The translations under genes and the position numbers were made by a program. 64,000 bases of DNA from positions 1,240,001 through 1,304,000 of the forward strand of contig NC_089180.1 in NCBI RefSeq assembly GCF_947507565.1. Direction: 5' to 3'. Position 1 is the first letter of the stretch, and each line of letters begins with the position of its first letter. The notes under the pieces are model-generated. The model saw only the letters and a list, made by a program, of their open reading frames with translations, was not told where the DNA came from and did no database searches. This document shows, piece after piece, positions 1-10,793 of this stretch. Source of the stretch: Oscarella lobularis. Taxonomy: Eukaryota; Porifera; Homoscleromorpha; Homosclerophorida; Oscarellidae.

Positions 1-231
1 ATTCACAGCAACGCATATGTTCATGGTGACTTTCGATCTCCCAACATACTAGTTAACAACGATGGCGAGGTGAAGATCATTGACTTTGATTGGTCAGGAA
101 AAGAAGCCTCAGTTTACTATCCTGTACCTCTCAACGACGGAATCGATTGGCCAAAAGGAGCAGCGTTTGATCAGCGCATACGTAAGGAGCACGATTGCTT
201 CTTCCTGGAGAAGCACTTGTCTCAGCTATGA
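1..231 (+). CDS. Kinase-like protein, 3' end only (copy 1)
   Basis: The window opens inside a coding exon read in frame from base 1 to the TGA at 229-231. The encoded 76 residues carry an HGDF catalytic-loop motif (AYVHGDFRSPNILV) and a metal-binding IDFDW motif, as in eukaryotic protein-kinase-like and aminoglycoside-phosphotransferase-like folds. The C-terminus is nearly identical to the complete gene ending at 10153 (constant offset of 9922 bp), so this is the tail of a tandem paralogue whose remainder lies upstream of the window. Substrate unknown. In the HGDF motif the D is the expected catalytic base; a K or L usually follows in active kinases and here F follows, as in small-molecule kinases. 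Confidence 0.8.
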   Translation: MHSNAYVHGDFRSPNILVNNDGEVKIIDFDWSGKEASVYYPVPLNDGIDWPKGAAFDQRIRKEHDCFFLEKHLSQL

Positions 232-758
232 ATGTCAATTGCTCTGCTATTATACTGTCTACTTATCATTTTAGACTTGTGTTGTAGCGCTCGTGAGCGT
301 ACTCTACTCTATTGTCTCAAACATTTTCGCGTCTAAACCGTAGAAATACAGTACTACTAAGCAAGTAGACTTATAGGTCCTTTGCTGTCGACTACTCACC
401 CTGCCAAATCATGAGACAAAAATTGCCCTGATAAGGATGGAGTTTCTGAGTGCAGAAAATTATTTTAGCCGAAGAACAGTTTGTGCCTAAAAATTGTGGA
501 TTTCTTTCAAGCGAATACAAAAAGGCAATATTTAATTAGAATCTATAATTAATTTATTTGCCTTCAAATAAATTTTAAATACAGTCAGCTTCCTTCTCCC
601 AGGAAGGCGGCAGAAAAGATACAAACTTCCCCCTCTGGCTCCTGCAAACATGTCACAAAGTCTCACCAAAATGTCAAAGGAATCATATCACGTGGACATC
701 TATGGACCATAAGTATAGGAATCCATTTCTAAATCTAGCTTTAGTAGTGGCTGGTGTC
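1..758 (+). repeat. Direct repeat, left copy (kinase 3' end plus downstream DNA)
   Basis: Bases 1-758 match 9923-10680 with only scattered substitutions. The match covers the last 231 coding bases and about 527 bp of 3' flank and stops sharply after the shared CTGGTGTC. The left side is cut by the window edge, so the duplicated unit is longer than 758 bp. Bases 232-758 hold no gene I can recognise: AT-rich 3' flank including AATAAA-like signals near 565-575. Confidence 0.95.
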
Positions 759-799
759 ACGTGAGGCGTGTGACGTCACCTGCATAAGCTCCATTCAAG

Positions 800-883
800 A
801 TGGCGGAGCAACCAAGTGGTCCCGATCCGAACAATGAAGGCCGGAAGCCCAAGCAAGGACGATACGAGGCGAGAAACGAATGA
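800..883 (+). other. Short upstream reading frame with good start context
   Basis: An ATG in a CAAGATGGCGG context opens a 27-codon frame beginning MAEQPSGPDPNNEGR and ending at TGA 881-883. It lies just upstream of the P-loop NTPase frame. It may be the true first coding segment of that gene, disconnected by an unseen intron or indel, or an upstream ORF. No GT donor is obvious at its end. Confidence 0.3.
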
Positions 884-932
884 CTCTATATTGTTGACAA
901 GGAACAAATGCGTATCTATTTAGAACTCCCTT

Positions 933-2286
933 ATGCCCGGCATTATGACTGGAGTAGGACGGTGCGCAGGCTCGTCGATGGCCATTCTCGTCCTGGGTCT
1001 GGCTGTATTTGTCTATTCCACATTTGATTTCCCGCCGCGGCCGCAGAGCTGGCGTCTAGCTTCGTCTATTGCAAACGGAGGAATTTATCCCGACTTGCCG
1101 TTAAAAGAAAGAAAGCCCGTCATTAATTGTGCTGCAGAAGCTCAGAAATTTCTGTTTCATGTCGTCGAAGAAGGAGTATACACTGTTTTGGTAGGACCTC
1201 ACGGTTGCGGAAAAACAAGCCTGCTCTTGGAAATTGTTCGAAATCAATCAGGTATTGTCTACGTAGAATACGAACCAGGCCGTCTGTTTGACAACCTGCG
1301 GCGTGCCTTTGATCTCCGTCTTCCATCTGAAATGCTGCCAATAGGCTTTTCGTATATTCCTCTTCTCCGTCACCATTTGTCATACATCAACTGGGAACTT
1401 GGAAATGACGTAGATGACGCTTCACGTTTACTGATGGATGTAATTCTACCACAAGCGTCTTCTTACGATGCAAAAGCAGGACGACCTTTTGTTCTCATTA
1501 TAGACGATATTAACAAAATGCTAAATCGGGTTGAAAAGGGGGAAAACGCGCTCCACAAACTGCAGGCAGCCCTAAAGAAAATAGCAGACAAACTTTATAT
1601 GCACGTGGTGCTGGTAGACTCTGCAGGTGAGGTGGTTTCACACTTAAGACAGAAAAGTGCAGCGTCAAGAATGCAAGTTATAGAAGTTGGGGATGTTGAC
1701 AGGGAGAATTCTATCTACTTGCTGTCATATCGAATCTCGAAGACGAATACGAGCCTATCTGCGTCTGACGTATATGAGGTCATCACTGGAGGGCGACTCA
1801 CTGTTGTTGATATGGACAGCAGTTAAGTGCATCGAAAGAGAACATGTGTCAACGATTCAAGCGGTCATGGATTGCGTTTCTGAGGAAATACCTGTCCGGC
1901 CAAACCTTAAAATATGCGGACTTGCCTACTACAACGAATCTTCTCTTAGTTGGATGGTAGTGAGGGACTTACTCGAAGGAGACGAGCTTATCGACACTTT
2001 GGATACAAAGTACACCATGTCAAGTAGCTCATTTGAGTTTGACTTGATTTTCCGTTGTCTCGTTCAAAATGATATCATATATCAGCACCGTAATCACAGT
2101 GTCACACTATACAGTAATTTGGTCAGAACCATCTTACGGAAAAGAATTTCTGATTCCAAATTGCACCTTGGAATAGTAGAAGAGATCAACCAAGATAAAG
2201 TGGAGCACAAAGTAGGGTCAGAAGAGGCCAAAGAATCCAAAGAAACAGAGGAAGTCAAGCTGGAGAATGAAAAGTCTGAATTGTGA
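933..2286 (+). pseudogene. P-loop NTPase (AAA/STAND-like) with a frameshift
   Basis: Two overlapping frames read as one protein interrupted near 1813-1818: the first ends at TAA 1824-1826, the second carries on the same domain to TGA 2284-2286. Residues about 14-32 are hydrophobic (SSMAILVLGLAVFVYS), a probable membrane anchor. Walker A is GPHGCGKTS at residues 88-96, and Walker B is FVLIIDDINK near residue 186. The C-terminal part after the shift has winged-helix-like content and ends in a charged K/E-rich tail. At the shift a conserved-looking TGGRLT motif is followed by out-of-frame TAVKCIERE, so a one-base indel is simpler than an intron; the only GT/AG pair there is about 20 bp apart. 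Function unknown. It could be an intact gene with a sequencing error. Confidence 0.65.
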
Positions 2287-3372
2287 TAGGTGGTAGCCTA
2301 TCCTATGCAGCACATGATGTTTGTGTGTCTCTCTTGTGTCTGTGTCTCTCTTGTATCTGTGCTGCATGACAGACTATTTTAGGCTATTTAATTAGGGTTT
2401 CATAATTTTCAGCACAATCAGGGATGAAAGAAATATTGTGCAGGGATGGGTGGCTCGCGACATTTTGAATCACACACACACTGATAGGGCACCGTGTCTT
2501 CCATTAGCCGCGTGATCGAGTTGCCCATGAAGAATACGCGCGCTTGGGACGACATCGCGTTGTTCTGCATCACTCGCGCTTGATTCTCTATACGTACGTG
2601 CTCGTCATTTGCTTGCAATCATCTCTGGGAGAAGATGAAACGGCAGAAGGACTTGGAATCGAAAGACCCGTCGAAAGTCGTCGGCGCCATTCGTCAGGCG
2701 TTTCGCGAGACGCAGAACGGAATAGGGAAGGCAGTCGGTACAGAAAGAAAGCGATTGATCGATCGAAATAGTGAAGAAACGCTTCTTCTCTTGGCCGAGC
2801 ACGCATCCGGGCGTGTTGAGCACGGCCGGAATGAATGGCGTTATATCCCGAGATGGAATCACTTCCGGTTCGCTTATTCCTAAGCCGTTTTCATTCGTTT
2901 TTTACTGCAAACGGTTTGTTTGACTCTCAATCGACTGCTATTGTCTTATTACATCATAGCACGGCAAAAACATAGGAAAAAGTGCAGCCGCGTTGATTGC
3001 GGTTTGCCTTTGTTTCAACCGTGCCATTGTGTAATAGTTGCAGTCGATTCAGTGGATTGATTTTGTGTCACGCACCTGCGGTTAGCTTTATCTCTTAGCT
3101 CCACATCATCGAAGTGGCGAAGTGAACGACGGCGGGCAATCAGCTGCTGTTTCGTCGACGTCATCGCTATATATAGCTACACTTGTGACGAAAGAGGTCC
3201 CGTGACGCCGGTCCACGATCGCGTTTCGGTAGACTGTAGCTTCTTTTCGGACTCTCCGTACGCTGTACAACGCTCGCGAACGATCTTGCGTAAGCTTTCC
3301 GTTCGAATTTCACGATTGGGGGGGCCCCCATGCATTTTTCTCTTCCTTCTTCTTTCGCCAGTCGACTTGAAA
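2287..3372. other. Intergenic, no gene recognised
   Basis: Short frames on both strands here lack recognisable domains. Repeated TGTGTCTCTCTTGT motifs occur at about 2320-2360. A TATATATAGC motif lies near 3168-3177, upstream of the next gene, and could be a TATA element. Confidence 0.4.
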
Positions 3373-3632
3373 ATGATCCGTCAGTTGGTGCGACATATGA
3401 GGCAGTGGAGAAGTGTCGCGGGGGCCCGACGTTGGCTCTCTTGTGGTGCAGCTCGCCCCGATTCGCCGCCAAAAGCGTCTTTTTGTTCGCGGACGTATCC
3501 GTGAGTTGATCTACTTACTCTTTCTTTCCGACATTTCCTCCCCTTTAGGATGTCGTTTCGAGGAAAAGCTCGCTCGCCTATGTCATTGCCTCTCTCCTCC
3601 ATTGCCTTCCATTTCACTCCATTTCACTCCAG

Positions 3633-5527
3633 GTGAGAACCATGGAAATCAATATATTAATGTTATTTATATTATTAGAAATGCAATCGACTCGGCAGCA
3701 GAAGAAATATTTCTCCTCTGTTTCCAATGGCGACGATGAAAGAACAATATTCGATGGGTGCCGGTTTCCTAACGAAGGATGCATCTACGTTGATAAAACG
3801 CCTTTGATCAAACGTCTCGTCAAAATTACCAAGCCTGGCTGTGGAGTCTTTGTGAATCGACCTCGTCGCTTTGGAAAGAGTCTTCTTGTGAACACCTTGG
3901 AGGAATATTTCAAAGGAAACAAGGAAGCGTTTAAAGGAACGGCAATTTACAATGATCCGGAAGTGAAGTGGGAGAAATGGCCCGTTATCACGTTAGATAT
4001 GAGTCAACTTGAAGGGTCGACAATTGAGGAGGTCAAGTTATGTTTAGGCGAATTGGTGAGAATCCTTTGAATGATGCAATGAATGCTAATAGATAACGGT
4101 TTTTCTTTATTTAGTTGCTTGACATTGCTAAACATAAGGGGGTTGAGATTTCTACTCCCGGATATCCGCCCAATCCTAGTTCAATGATGCGCAGATTATT
4201 TGAGGAAACTTATGCTAAGGAAGGAAAGGAGCTTGTCGTTCTCGTTGATGAGTATGATTCACCAATTGTCGCCAATTGGGCCAAAGATGACGTGGAGTTG
4301 GCAACAGCGTGCCAAAAATTACTGTCAGGCTTCTACAGACAGTTGAAAGCGTCCCATCGTATCATCCGGTTCCGCTTTATGACCGGAATCTCGTATTTGG
4401 CAAAAATGAGTATTCATTCTGGCTTGAATGACCTAGAAGATATTGACGAGCACCATGATCTTGGCGCAATTCTTGGATTCACTCGAGAAGAAGTGACATC
4501 GACGTATTCTCCTGAAATTAATGTTATTGCCAAAGAGCTAAATATGAAAGAGGGGGAATTGATGGATGAAATTACGCGATATTACGATGGATACAATTGG
4601 GGTGATGATAATCTTCCTGCCACTCAAGTCTATCATCCACATTCAGTCAACAAGTTTTTGACTCGGAAAAAATTTGGCTATTACTCGACGGGTTGGCCTA
4701 CGCTACTGCGTCGTGTTGTCGATTCTGTTGATTTCGTTCGTTTCTATGAATTACTGAGCGGAGAAGTGCCGAGGAGATCAAGGACGCGTGACAGTCTTTT
4801 ATCTTTGCAGAACCCCACTGATAGCCAAATGCGGCTTCTACTGTGGGAGTTTGGTATTCTTCGGCGTCGGCTTACTTCCGAGAACGAATCAGGAGTTGCT
4901 TTCACAAATGAAAGTGTGCGGCAGCACTTTACTGAAGATGTTCTCTTCGATTTGTATGGAGATAACGCTACTGCCACTAAAATGAGAGAAATGCGGATCG
5001 CCCTGGTAAAGGGAGATATTCCTACATTTGCAGAGACGTTTGCCACTGTGGTGGAGGGCATTCCTCCTCATGTTACGAAATCAAAAGACAAAGAGGGTGA
5101 AGCAATGCGAGAAAAGGAAGGATTCTATCAGGCAATATACTTTGGTGTTATAAATGTTGTTGGGCCAAATTCGTCTTATATCGGATCTGAAGAGGTCCTT
5201 GAAAAAGGAGTTAGAGCGGACTTGGTCTTCATTTCACCACACTGCGCAATGATATTTGAATTCAAAAAGAATCCTAAGAGAGTCGACGAAGGTCTTAAGC
5301 AAATAAAGAAGCAAGAATACATTGAAAAGTACGGAAAGTATTTGGAAAAGGAAATGAATGAGGCGAAGAATAGCGAGCAAAGAAAGAAGTGGGAAAAGAG
5401 ATGGGAGACATGGAAATCCGTTCCCAAATGGGGAATTGGAATCAACGTCATCGTCGACAAGGTGCAAAAAACGGTAACCAAGACAACCTCAATAGCCGAG
5501 CAATTCCCCTTCTCATCTGATCTCTAG
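3633..5527 (+). CDS. AAA-ATPase-like / PD-(D/E)XK nuclease-like protein
   Basis: Two exons, 3633-4055 and 4115-5527, joined in phase 0 across a 59-bp GTGAG...TTTAG intron. N-terminal AAA-ATPase_like domain: IYVDKT followed by a Walker A variant (NRPRRFGKSLLV), then Walker B VVLVDEYDSPI. The C-terminus carries a PD-(D/E)XK-type core, RADLVF ... MIFEFKK, with the D and E-x-K residues expected of that nuclease fold. This two-domain architecture (AAA-ATPase_like plus PDDEXK_9) is common in bacteria and patchily expanded in some eukaryotes. The last 90 residues are K/E-rich and probably helical. Start uncertain: an ATG at 3373 with an R-rich, presequence-like frame to about 3499 and further GTGAG sites at 3500 and 3632 may be upstream exons. 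Nuclease activity is inferred, not shown. Confidence 0.85.
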
Positions 5528-5687
5528 TTTGTGAACTGTCGTCGTTGTTCTGTGTTAGATGTCAGTAGATTAGCCAGGTCTTGATTTTGGTCAATAAAAA
5601 TTTGTGCCACGTGTTTCATGTTTGAAACATACTCTTGCGCTCAGCTCTAGCGCTCCCACATTTCCCACATATATGACTGTTCTAAGT

Positions 5688-5752
5688 TCCCGGATTAGAC
5701 GACCACCGCCCCCATTTTCCAAATCTTGGAGAATGGTGGTAGTCTAATCCGG
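5688..5752. repeat. Near-perfect 65-bp palindrome
   Basis: CCCGGATTAGAC (5688-5699) pairs with GTCTAATCCGGG (5741-5752). Inside, ACCACC...ATTTTCCAA pairs imperfectly with TTGGAGAATGGTGGT, leaving a small loop. It lies about 160 bp after the stop of the AAA/PD-(D/E)XK gene. It could be a small MITE remnant or an RNA hairpin; no flanking target-site duplication was established. Confidence 0.75.
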
Positions 5753-7413
5753 GCATTTATAGCCGTTTACCCTATTAAATCCGGGACATTGCTCCTTGTG
5801 ACAGAGGACGGCAGATTATGAGATAGCGTACATTTAGGAACAGTCTATCATTTTTTCTGGCTAGAAGAACTTACCTTCTACCGACCGGGATTTTTAGAAA
5901 AATTTGAAAGCTGGTTAGCTTACAAAAATGAAAGCACAATTGCGTTCATTCCATCTAGCTTCGAACAACAGACAAAAACACAAGAAGAATAAGAAAAAAA
6001 ACTGAGAGTCTTTTCTTCCAATGTCAGGAAGAGAGAGTGCTACGAGGTGTAAATTATTTAGAATACTGAGAGGTCGGACGATTTCGAGGATGCCCTCCTT
6101 GGGCCTCGTTTGCACCCACTTGTATCAGGTAGATATAAAATTATTGAGCCCGTGGCCCTGCAAGTTGCGCATGATCAATACCTTTTCGATAATGTTATCA
6201 AGCCATTGCTGCTGAAATAGGGGCAGGAGGTCACTCGTACTCATTTTCTTGTATCTTTTGTATCTGGTTGTATCTGGTCTGAATTGTAAGAGTCCTACTG
6301 TAGCGAATAGCGAATATGTTTTCACCTGTGTGTACAGTAGACTACTTGTGTTTGCGCATCCGGGTTGCGCAGGTATTTTTTCGTTCGCCGTTTGACTGAA
6401 ATCGTAGGGAACGCCGCGACATCGAAGGTCGAATGACCTTTCTACACGGGTAAGAGACGCGTTTAGGGGATGGCGATTGTTGCGCGAGCGGTTCTGGGGC
6501 CCCTGTACGCGTGCGAGGGATTTCTTTAGTCGATGCGCGCCCTTGGCGAGCATTCGCTGTCGTTCGAATGGGTCCTGTTGCGCTTAGACGTGCGTTTTAT
6601 CGTTGCGCGATCGAGTTCTGAGGCTCCGTTGCGCCATGGAATTTTTCGTTCCGGTGATCATTATATTTTTCGACGCCTTTCCGTCCTATTTCGGGGTCCC
6701 ATGTGTCTCTAGGCGTGTTTTTGTCGTAGTTAAGGTGGGTTCTTGTTTCTATTTAGACTTGTATGTTGTGTTGCTGGGAAAAAAGAGTTTGGAGGCGAAG
6801 CAGAGGGTTAATGCAAGCTAGAAGAGCTGTACCACCATTCGTTCAGGTAAGGGGGATATTTTATTGTGGGTGGGATCATGCACTGAGCTAATCAATTTTT
6901 TTATTATTTTATTTTTAGGGGGTAATCTCTTCTATATCCATAGGAGGAGGAACTGTAAGCAGGATGCAATTGGAAGAATGTGAAGGCCTAACAAAGGAGA
7001 AGGGACATGGACTGAAATTAGGACACAGGTACTTTGTTGCATAGTAGATAACATGAATATTATTTGCTGTTTCCTAGAGGGATATACAACTAACTAGGAG
7101 CAAGGGATGGGAAAGGTAAATCTTTTTGGGTTTGGGTATGTTTTTCTACTTAGTTTGTTTGTTGTTTTATAGAAAGGTGCAATGGGGACTGTATGCTTCA
7201 AGGGATCAGATAAGTGTTTAATATATAACGTACGCGTTTTGTGGCTTTGGTCATTTTGTCTGTGGTAGGGGATGAACATGTAAGAATGGGAAGGTATGTG
7301 GATGAGGGGTGGCTTTATTTACAGTGTTTCGGTCTTATATTTTAGACTATGGGGACATAGAAGATGATATGAGAGTGTCGCGATAGGGCACTTCCCCGCA
7401 ATTCAAAGCTCCG
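5753..7413. other. Intergenic, no gene recognised
   Basis: No reading frame with a recognisable domain. Small frames around 6021-6215 (+), 6125-6553 (-) and 6603-6821 (+) have no supporting motifs or splice context. From about 6830 to 7320 the sequence is G-rich on the plus strand with several GTAAG/TTTAG-like pairs, which could be remnants of a small intron-containing gene or a non-coding transcript. Confidence 0.3.
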
Positions 7414-7414
7414 C

Positions 7415-7580
7415 GGAAAAAATTTGGCTATTATTACTCGACGGGTTGGCCTACGCTACTGCGTCGTGTTGTCGATTCTGTTGATTTCGTTCGTTTCTCT
7501 GAATTACTGAGCGGAGAAGTGCCGAGCAGATTAGACACGCCCCCCGACAGTCTTTTATCTTTGCAGAAGCCCACTAATAG
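7415..7580 (+). pseudogene. Fragment duplicated from the AAA/PD-(D/E)XK gene
   Basis: About 165 bp closely match 4665-4830 of the upstream gene (segment encoding KKFGYYSTGWPTLLRR and on to LLSLQ). It has an inserted ATT triplet near 7431, several substitutions, and no coding context on either side. It is an orphan internal piece of the same family, so more than one copy once stood here or a partial duplication occurred. Confidence 0.85.
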
Positions 7581-8213
7581 GTCAATTAGGTCAATTACAC
7601 GTGTACAGTACCGAGGTAGGGGAGTCTAATACATACGGGCCTCTCCACCAACGAGCGCGGACTCTTAACTCGTAGCCGCCCGTTTCTCGTCCTCGTGAAC
7701 GCGTCAAAGTCGTCTCGGTGAGTTTTTGGGAATCGTAACTGCCACCGCGTTCACAGCAGGGCGGGCTCCCGGGATTTCGTCCGCGAGCCTCTCCTCTCCT
7801 TTCTTCGCGTCTTCTTTTCTCTTCCCGCAGGCTTCCTGCTTCTTTTCGCGGCTTCCTTTCTATTTTCGTGGTCCCTTAAGTTCTCTCGCGAGCAGCAGTT
7901 CCTCGTTTCTCTTCCCCTATCCGTGTGTCTACAATGACGTCACAAGCATGTGACCGCCATTTTAAATGAGCTCTCCTGCCTCGAATCTTTAGTTTCGCTT
8001 CTTCGACAGTAGCTCGAAAGCTTCTGTAGATGTTGCTAGACTAGGTTATCGAGCGCTTAAAGCGCAACTTAGCTCTTAGGAGGCTAAACGAAGGTGGGCG
8101 TTCCTCTCATTTTTTCAAGCTCCTGCAAACTGAAATAACCGCAAACCCTTCACCGATTTAACCGTCAACATGCGTCAAAAGCTCCACCTCCCTAAAACTC
8201 TCTATTAGGAAAA
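7581..8213. other. Probable promoter/5' region of the kinase-like gene
   Basis: No recognisable gene. Rich in TTCTCTTCC and CTTCTTTTC tracts on the plus strand (7790-7920), followed by a CGCTTAAAGCGC palindrome at about 8052-8063. The frame at 7726-7953 is serine/phenylalanine-rich low complexity and not supported. Confidence 0.3.
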
Positions 8214-10153
8214 ATGGGAAAAATGGAAGAATTACTGAAGAGAATCGAAAAAATCGAAAAAGAAAACGAAGAATTGAAGAAAAGAATGGACGTAGTGGAA
8301 TTGGAAAAGTCAGTTGCTGAGGTGACAGAGCAACTTCGAGATGTGGATCTATCCCAGACAAGTGAGTATTGTCTCATTGGAAAGTTTTATTAGTACAGTA
8401 GCGCGTCCTATTTTCTAGGTGCCTCAGTACTGACTAAATCACGTATAGTTCTAATTAGAATGCTGTAATTGTGCATGCCACGCATAACCTTCTGTACAGA
8501 AGCGTCAGCGATGGGAAGAGCTATTCATGAATATGAAAGTAAAGTGGCGCAATTCAATGAATTAAAGCGTAAATTAGGTTATCATTTTTCATTTCTATTT
8601 TATCACCGTTTGAGTAACTCGTTACTTAGCTGCAGGAGTCCTGACTGAAATCGAGCAGCTAACATTGCGTGAATTGGCCCTCGTTCTGACGTCAGGAAGT
8701 AATGTACCTGATATTGAGCCGATTTTGTAAACAAACTTTGACATTTCTATAGAAAAGGAGTACGATGAAATGCTTTCAAAAGTGAGCTGTGTTTGTTTTT
8801 GGCATTCCATTGTATTTTTTGTGTGTAGTTGAAGAGCCCTTCGAATATAGCAACTATCAGCGTTGCTCGAGCCAGGTTTGCTGGAACAGAAATGCGAATT
8901 CCTGCATCTCTCTTCTGCGACGTCTTCAAAACGTATATGCCTCCAGAGATATCGGCCAGAGAAGAAATGAAGGATTCATTTTCACGTAAATTTCAAAGGC
9001 TTCTATTTTACTCAATCTGTCAAAAAGACCATGCCTATGAGGAGAGGAAACTTAATGAATCAATTGTGGAGCTTCTCAACTCTGTCGGCATTCGAATGGA
9101 CGGTCAGGTCTCCGTGAAATCTTATACTGCTGATGGTGCTCTCAAGTTCTTTGACGAAAACATCGGCCGTAATGTTTTTCATGCATTTCTGGAGTGCAAA
9201 ATAGCCATTGGCAAAGGTGATCCTCGTCTTGAAGGAATGGCTTATGTGAAGCATGCAGGTGATAAGATTGTTGCGGAGGTAATTTATGATGAATGAGTGA
9301 GAGTAAATTTACCGTCTGCGTCTCTCTGTAGGGTAATGTCTGGTTATTACCTCCTTCTCTCCTCTTGACATGGCGCGAGTTTGAGGTCGATATTTATGGG
9401 ACAGTTACCCTTCAACCCCAGCATAGAGAAAAGAAAGGCGAAGTTGGAATTGCATGTTCGCACTTGGCACACTTCTCGCTAACGAATGCGGAAGTAGCGA
9501 AAGCCATGGTTTGTTGGCTAAAGGGAATGCTTGACGAACTTGAACAAAAACGCGTGGAACCGGCTCGTCAGAAGTTTCCTCTCATTGCTGAATACGAAGA
9601 CGACGAAGGACGAAAGTTTCCGCTTACCTTCACGGAGCACATTCGTGACAACGTCTTCAGCGCTACTGCAACTACTGGTTCTGTAGAAGAAGGCCGTATT
9701 GTCAAATTCGTTGGTCGCTACGGAAAGGAAGTGCATAAGCTTTGCGCTGACAATAACTTTGCTCCTGCTCTCTACTCCTGTCAGTTTCTTCCTGAACATT
9801 CGGTTTGGATGCTAGTCATGGCCAAGGACGACGGCTTCCGTACCCTCAAAAGTGCCCTTGATGATCAAACAGTGCACAAGCCGGCTGCAGTAAAAGAAAA
9901 TCTAAAGAATGCCCTCGAATGCATTCACAGAAACGCATATGTTCATGGTGACTTTCGATCTCCCAACATACTAGTTAACAACGATGGCGAGGTGAAGCTC
10001 ATTGACTTTGATTGGTCGGGAAAAGAAGCCTCAGTTTACTATCCTGTACCTCTCAACGACGGAATCGATTGGCCAAAAGGAGCAGCGTTTGATCAGCGCA
10101 TACGTAAGGAGCACGATTGCTTCTTCCTGGAGAAGCACTTGTCTCAGCTATGA
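8214..10153 (+). CDS. Coiled-coil / E-x-K domain / kinase-like protein (copy 2)
   Basis: Well-supported exons are 8829-9278 and 9332-10153, joined in phase 0 by a GTAAT...TGTAG intron. Likely earlier exons are 8214-8361, 8500-8577, 8636-8726 and about 8753-8781, whose phases I could not fully reconcile. The ATG at 8214 begins a heptad-like coiled coil (EELLKRIEKIEKENEELKK). The middle segment has FLECKIAIGKGDP, an E-x-K pattern with preceding D residues compatible with, but not proof of, a PD-(D/E)XK-like fold. The C-terminal kinase-like domain shows IVKFVGRYG, AYVHGDFRSPNILV and LIDFDWSGK. It shares its 3' end with the gene at 1-231 and its architecture with the genes at 17959 and 26388. Function unknown. 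Confidence 0.75.
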
Positions 10154-10680
10154 ATGTCAATTGCTCTGCTATTATACTGTCTACTTATCATTTTAGACTT
10201 GTGTTGTAGCGCTCGTGAGCGTACTCGACTCTATTGTCTCAAACATTTTCGCGTCTAAACCGTAGAAATACAGTACTACTAAGCAAGTAGACTTATAGGT
10301 CCTTTGCTGTCGACTACTCACCCTGCCAAATCATGAGACAAAAATTGCCCTGATAAGGATGAAGTTTCTGAGTTCAGAAAATTATTTTAGCCAAAGAACA
10401 GTTTGTGCCTAAAAATTGGGGATTTCTTCCAAGCGAATACAAAAAGGCAATATTTAATTAGAATCTATAATTAATTGATTTGCCTTCAAATAAATTTTAA
10501 ATACAGTCAGCTTCCTTCTCCCAGGAAGGCGGCAGAAAAGATACAAACTTCCCCCTCTGGCTCCTGCAAACATGTCACAAAGTCTCACCAAAATGTCAAA
10601 GGAATCATATCACGTGGACATCTATGGACCATAAGTATAGGAATCCATTTCTAAATCTAGCTTTAGTAGTGGCTGGTGTC
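9923..10680 (+). repeat. Direct repeat, right copy
   Basis: Right-hand copy of the 1-758 duplication, offset 9922 bp. It ends at CTGGTGTC (10673-10680), after which the left copy continues with ACGTGAGGCG and the right copy with AAAAAGTTTC. The start of the MORC2-like gene lies 113 bp beyond this breakpoint. Confidence 0.95.
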
Positions 10681-10793
10681 AAAAAGTTTCGGGTAGTTTT
10701 CTATTGGTGTCTTCAAGTCTTTTTAGCGCGATAGTCCGGAGTGTGAAGAGGGGAGGAGTGTGACGATTCTATATACGGGCTATCTGCGGGCTC

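Noticed and set aside
1687-2286. A separate small gene downstream of the NTPase
   Set aside because: Its first 40 residues overlap the NTPase frame and the rest continues the domain in another frame, so a frameshifted single gene fits better.
3633-5527. Bacterial contamination, since AAA-ATPase_like/PDDEXK_9 proteins are mainly bacterial
   Set aside because: The gene has a clean 59-bp GT-AG intron in phase and lies among animal genes on the same contig.
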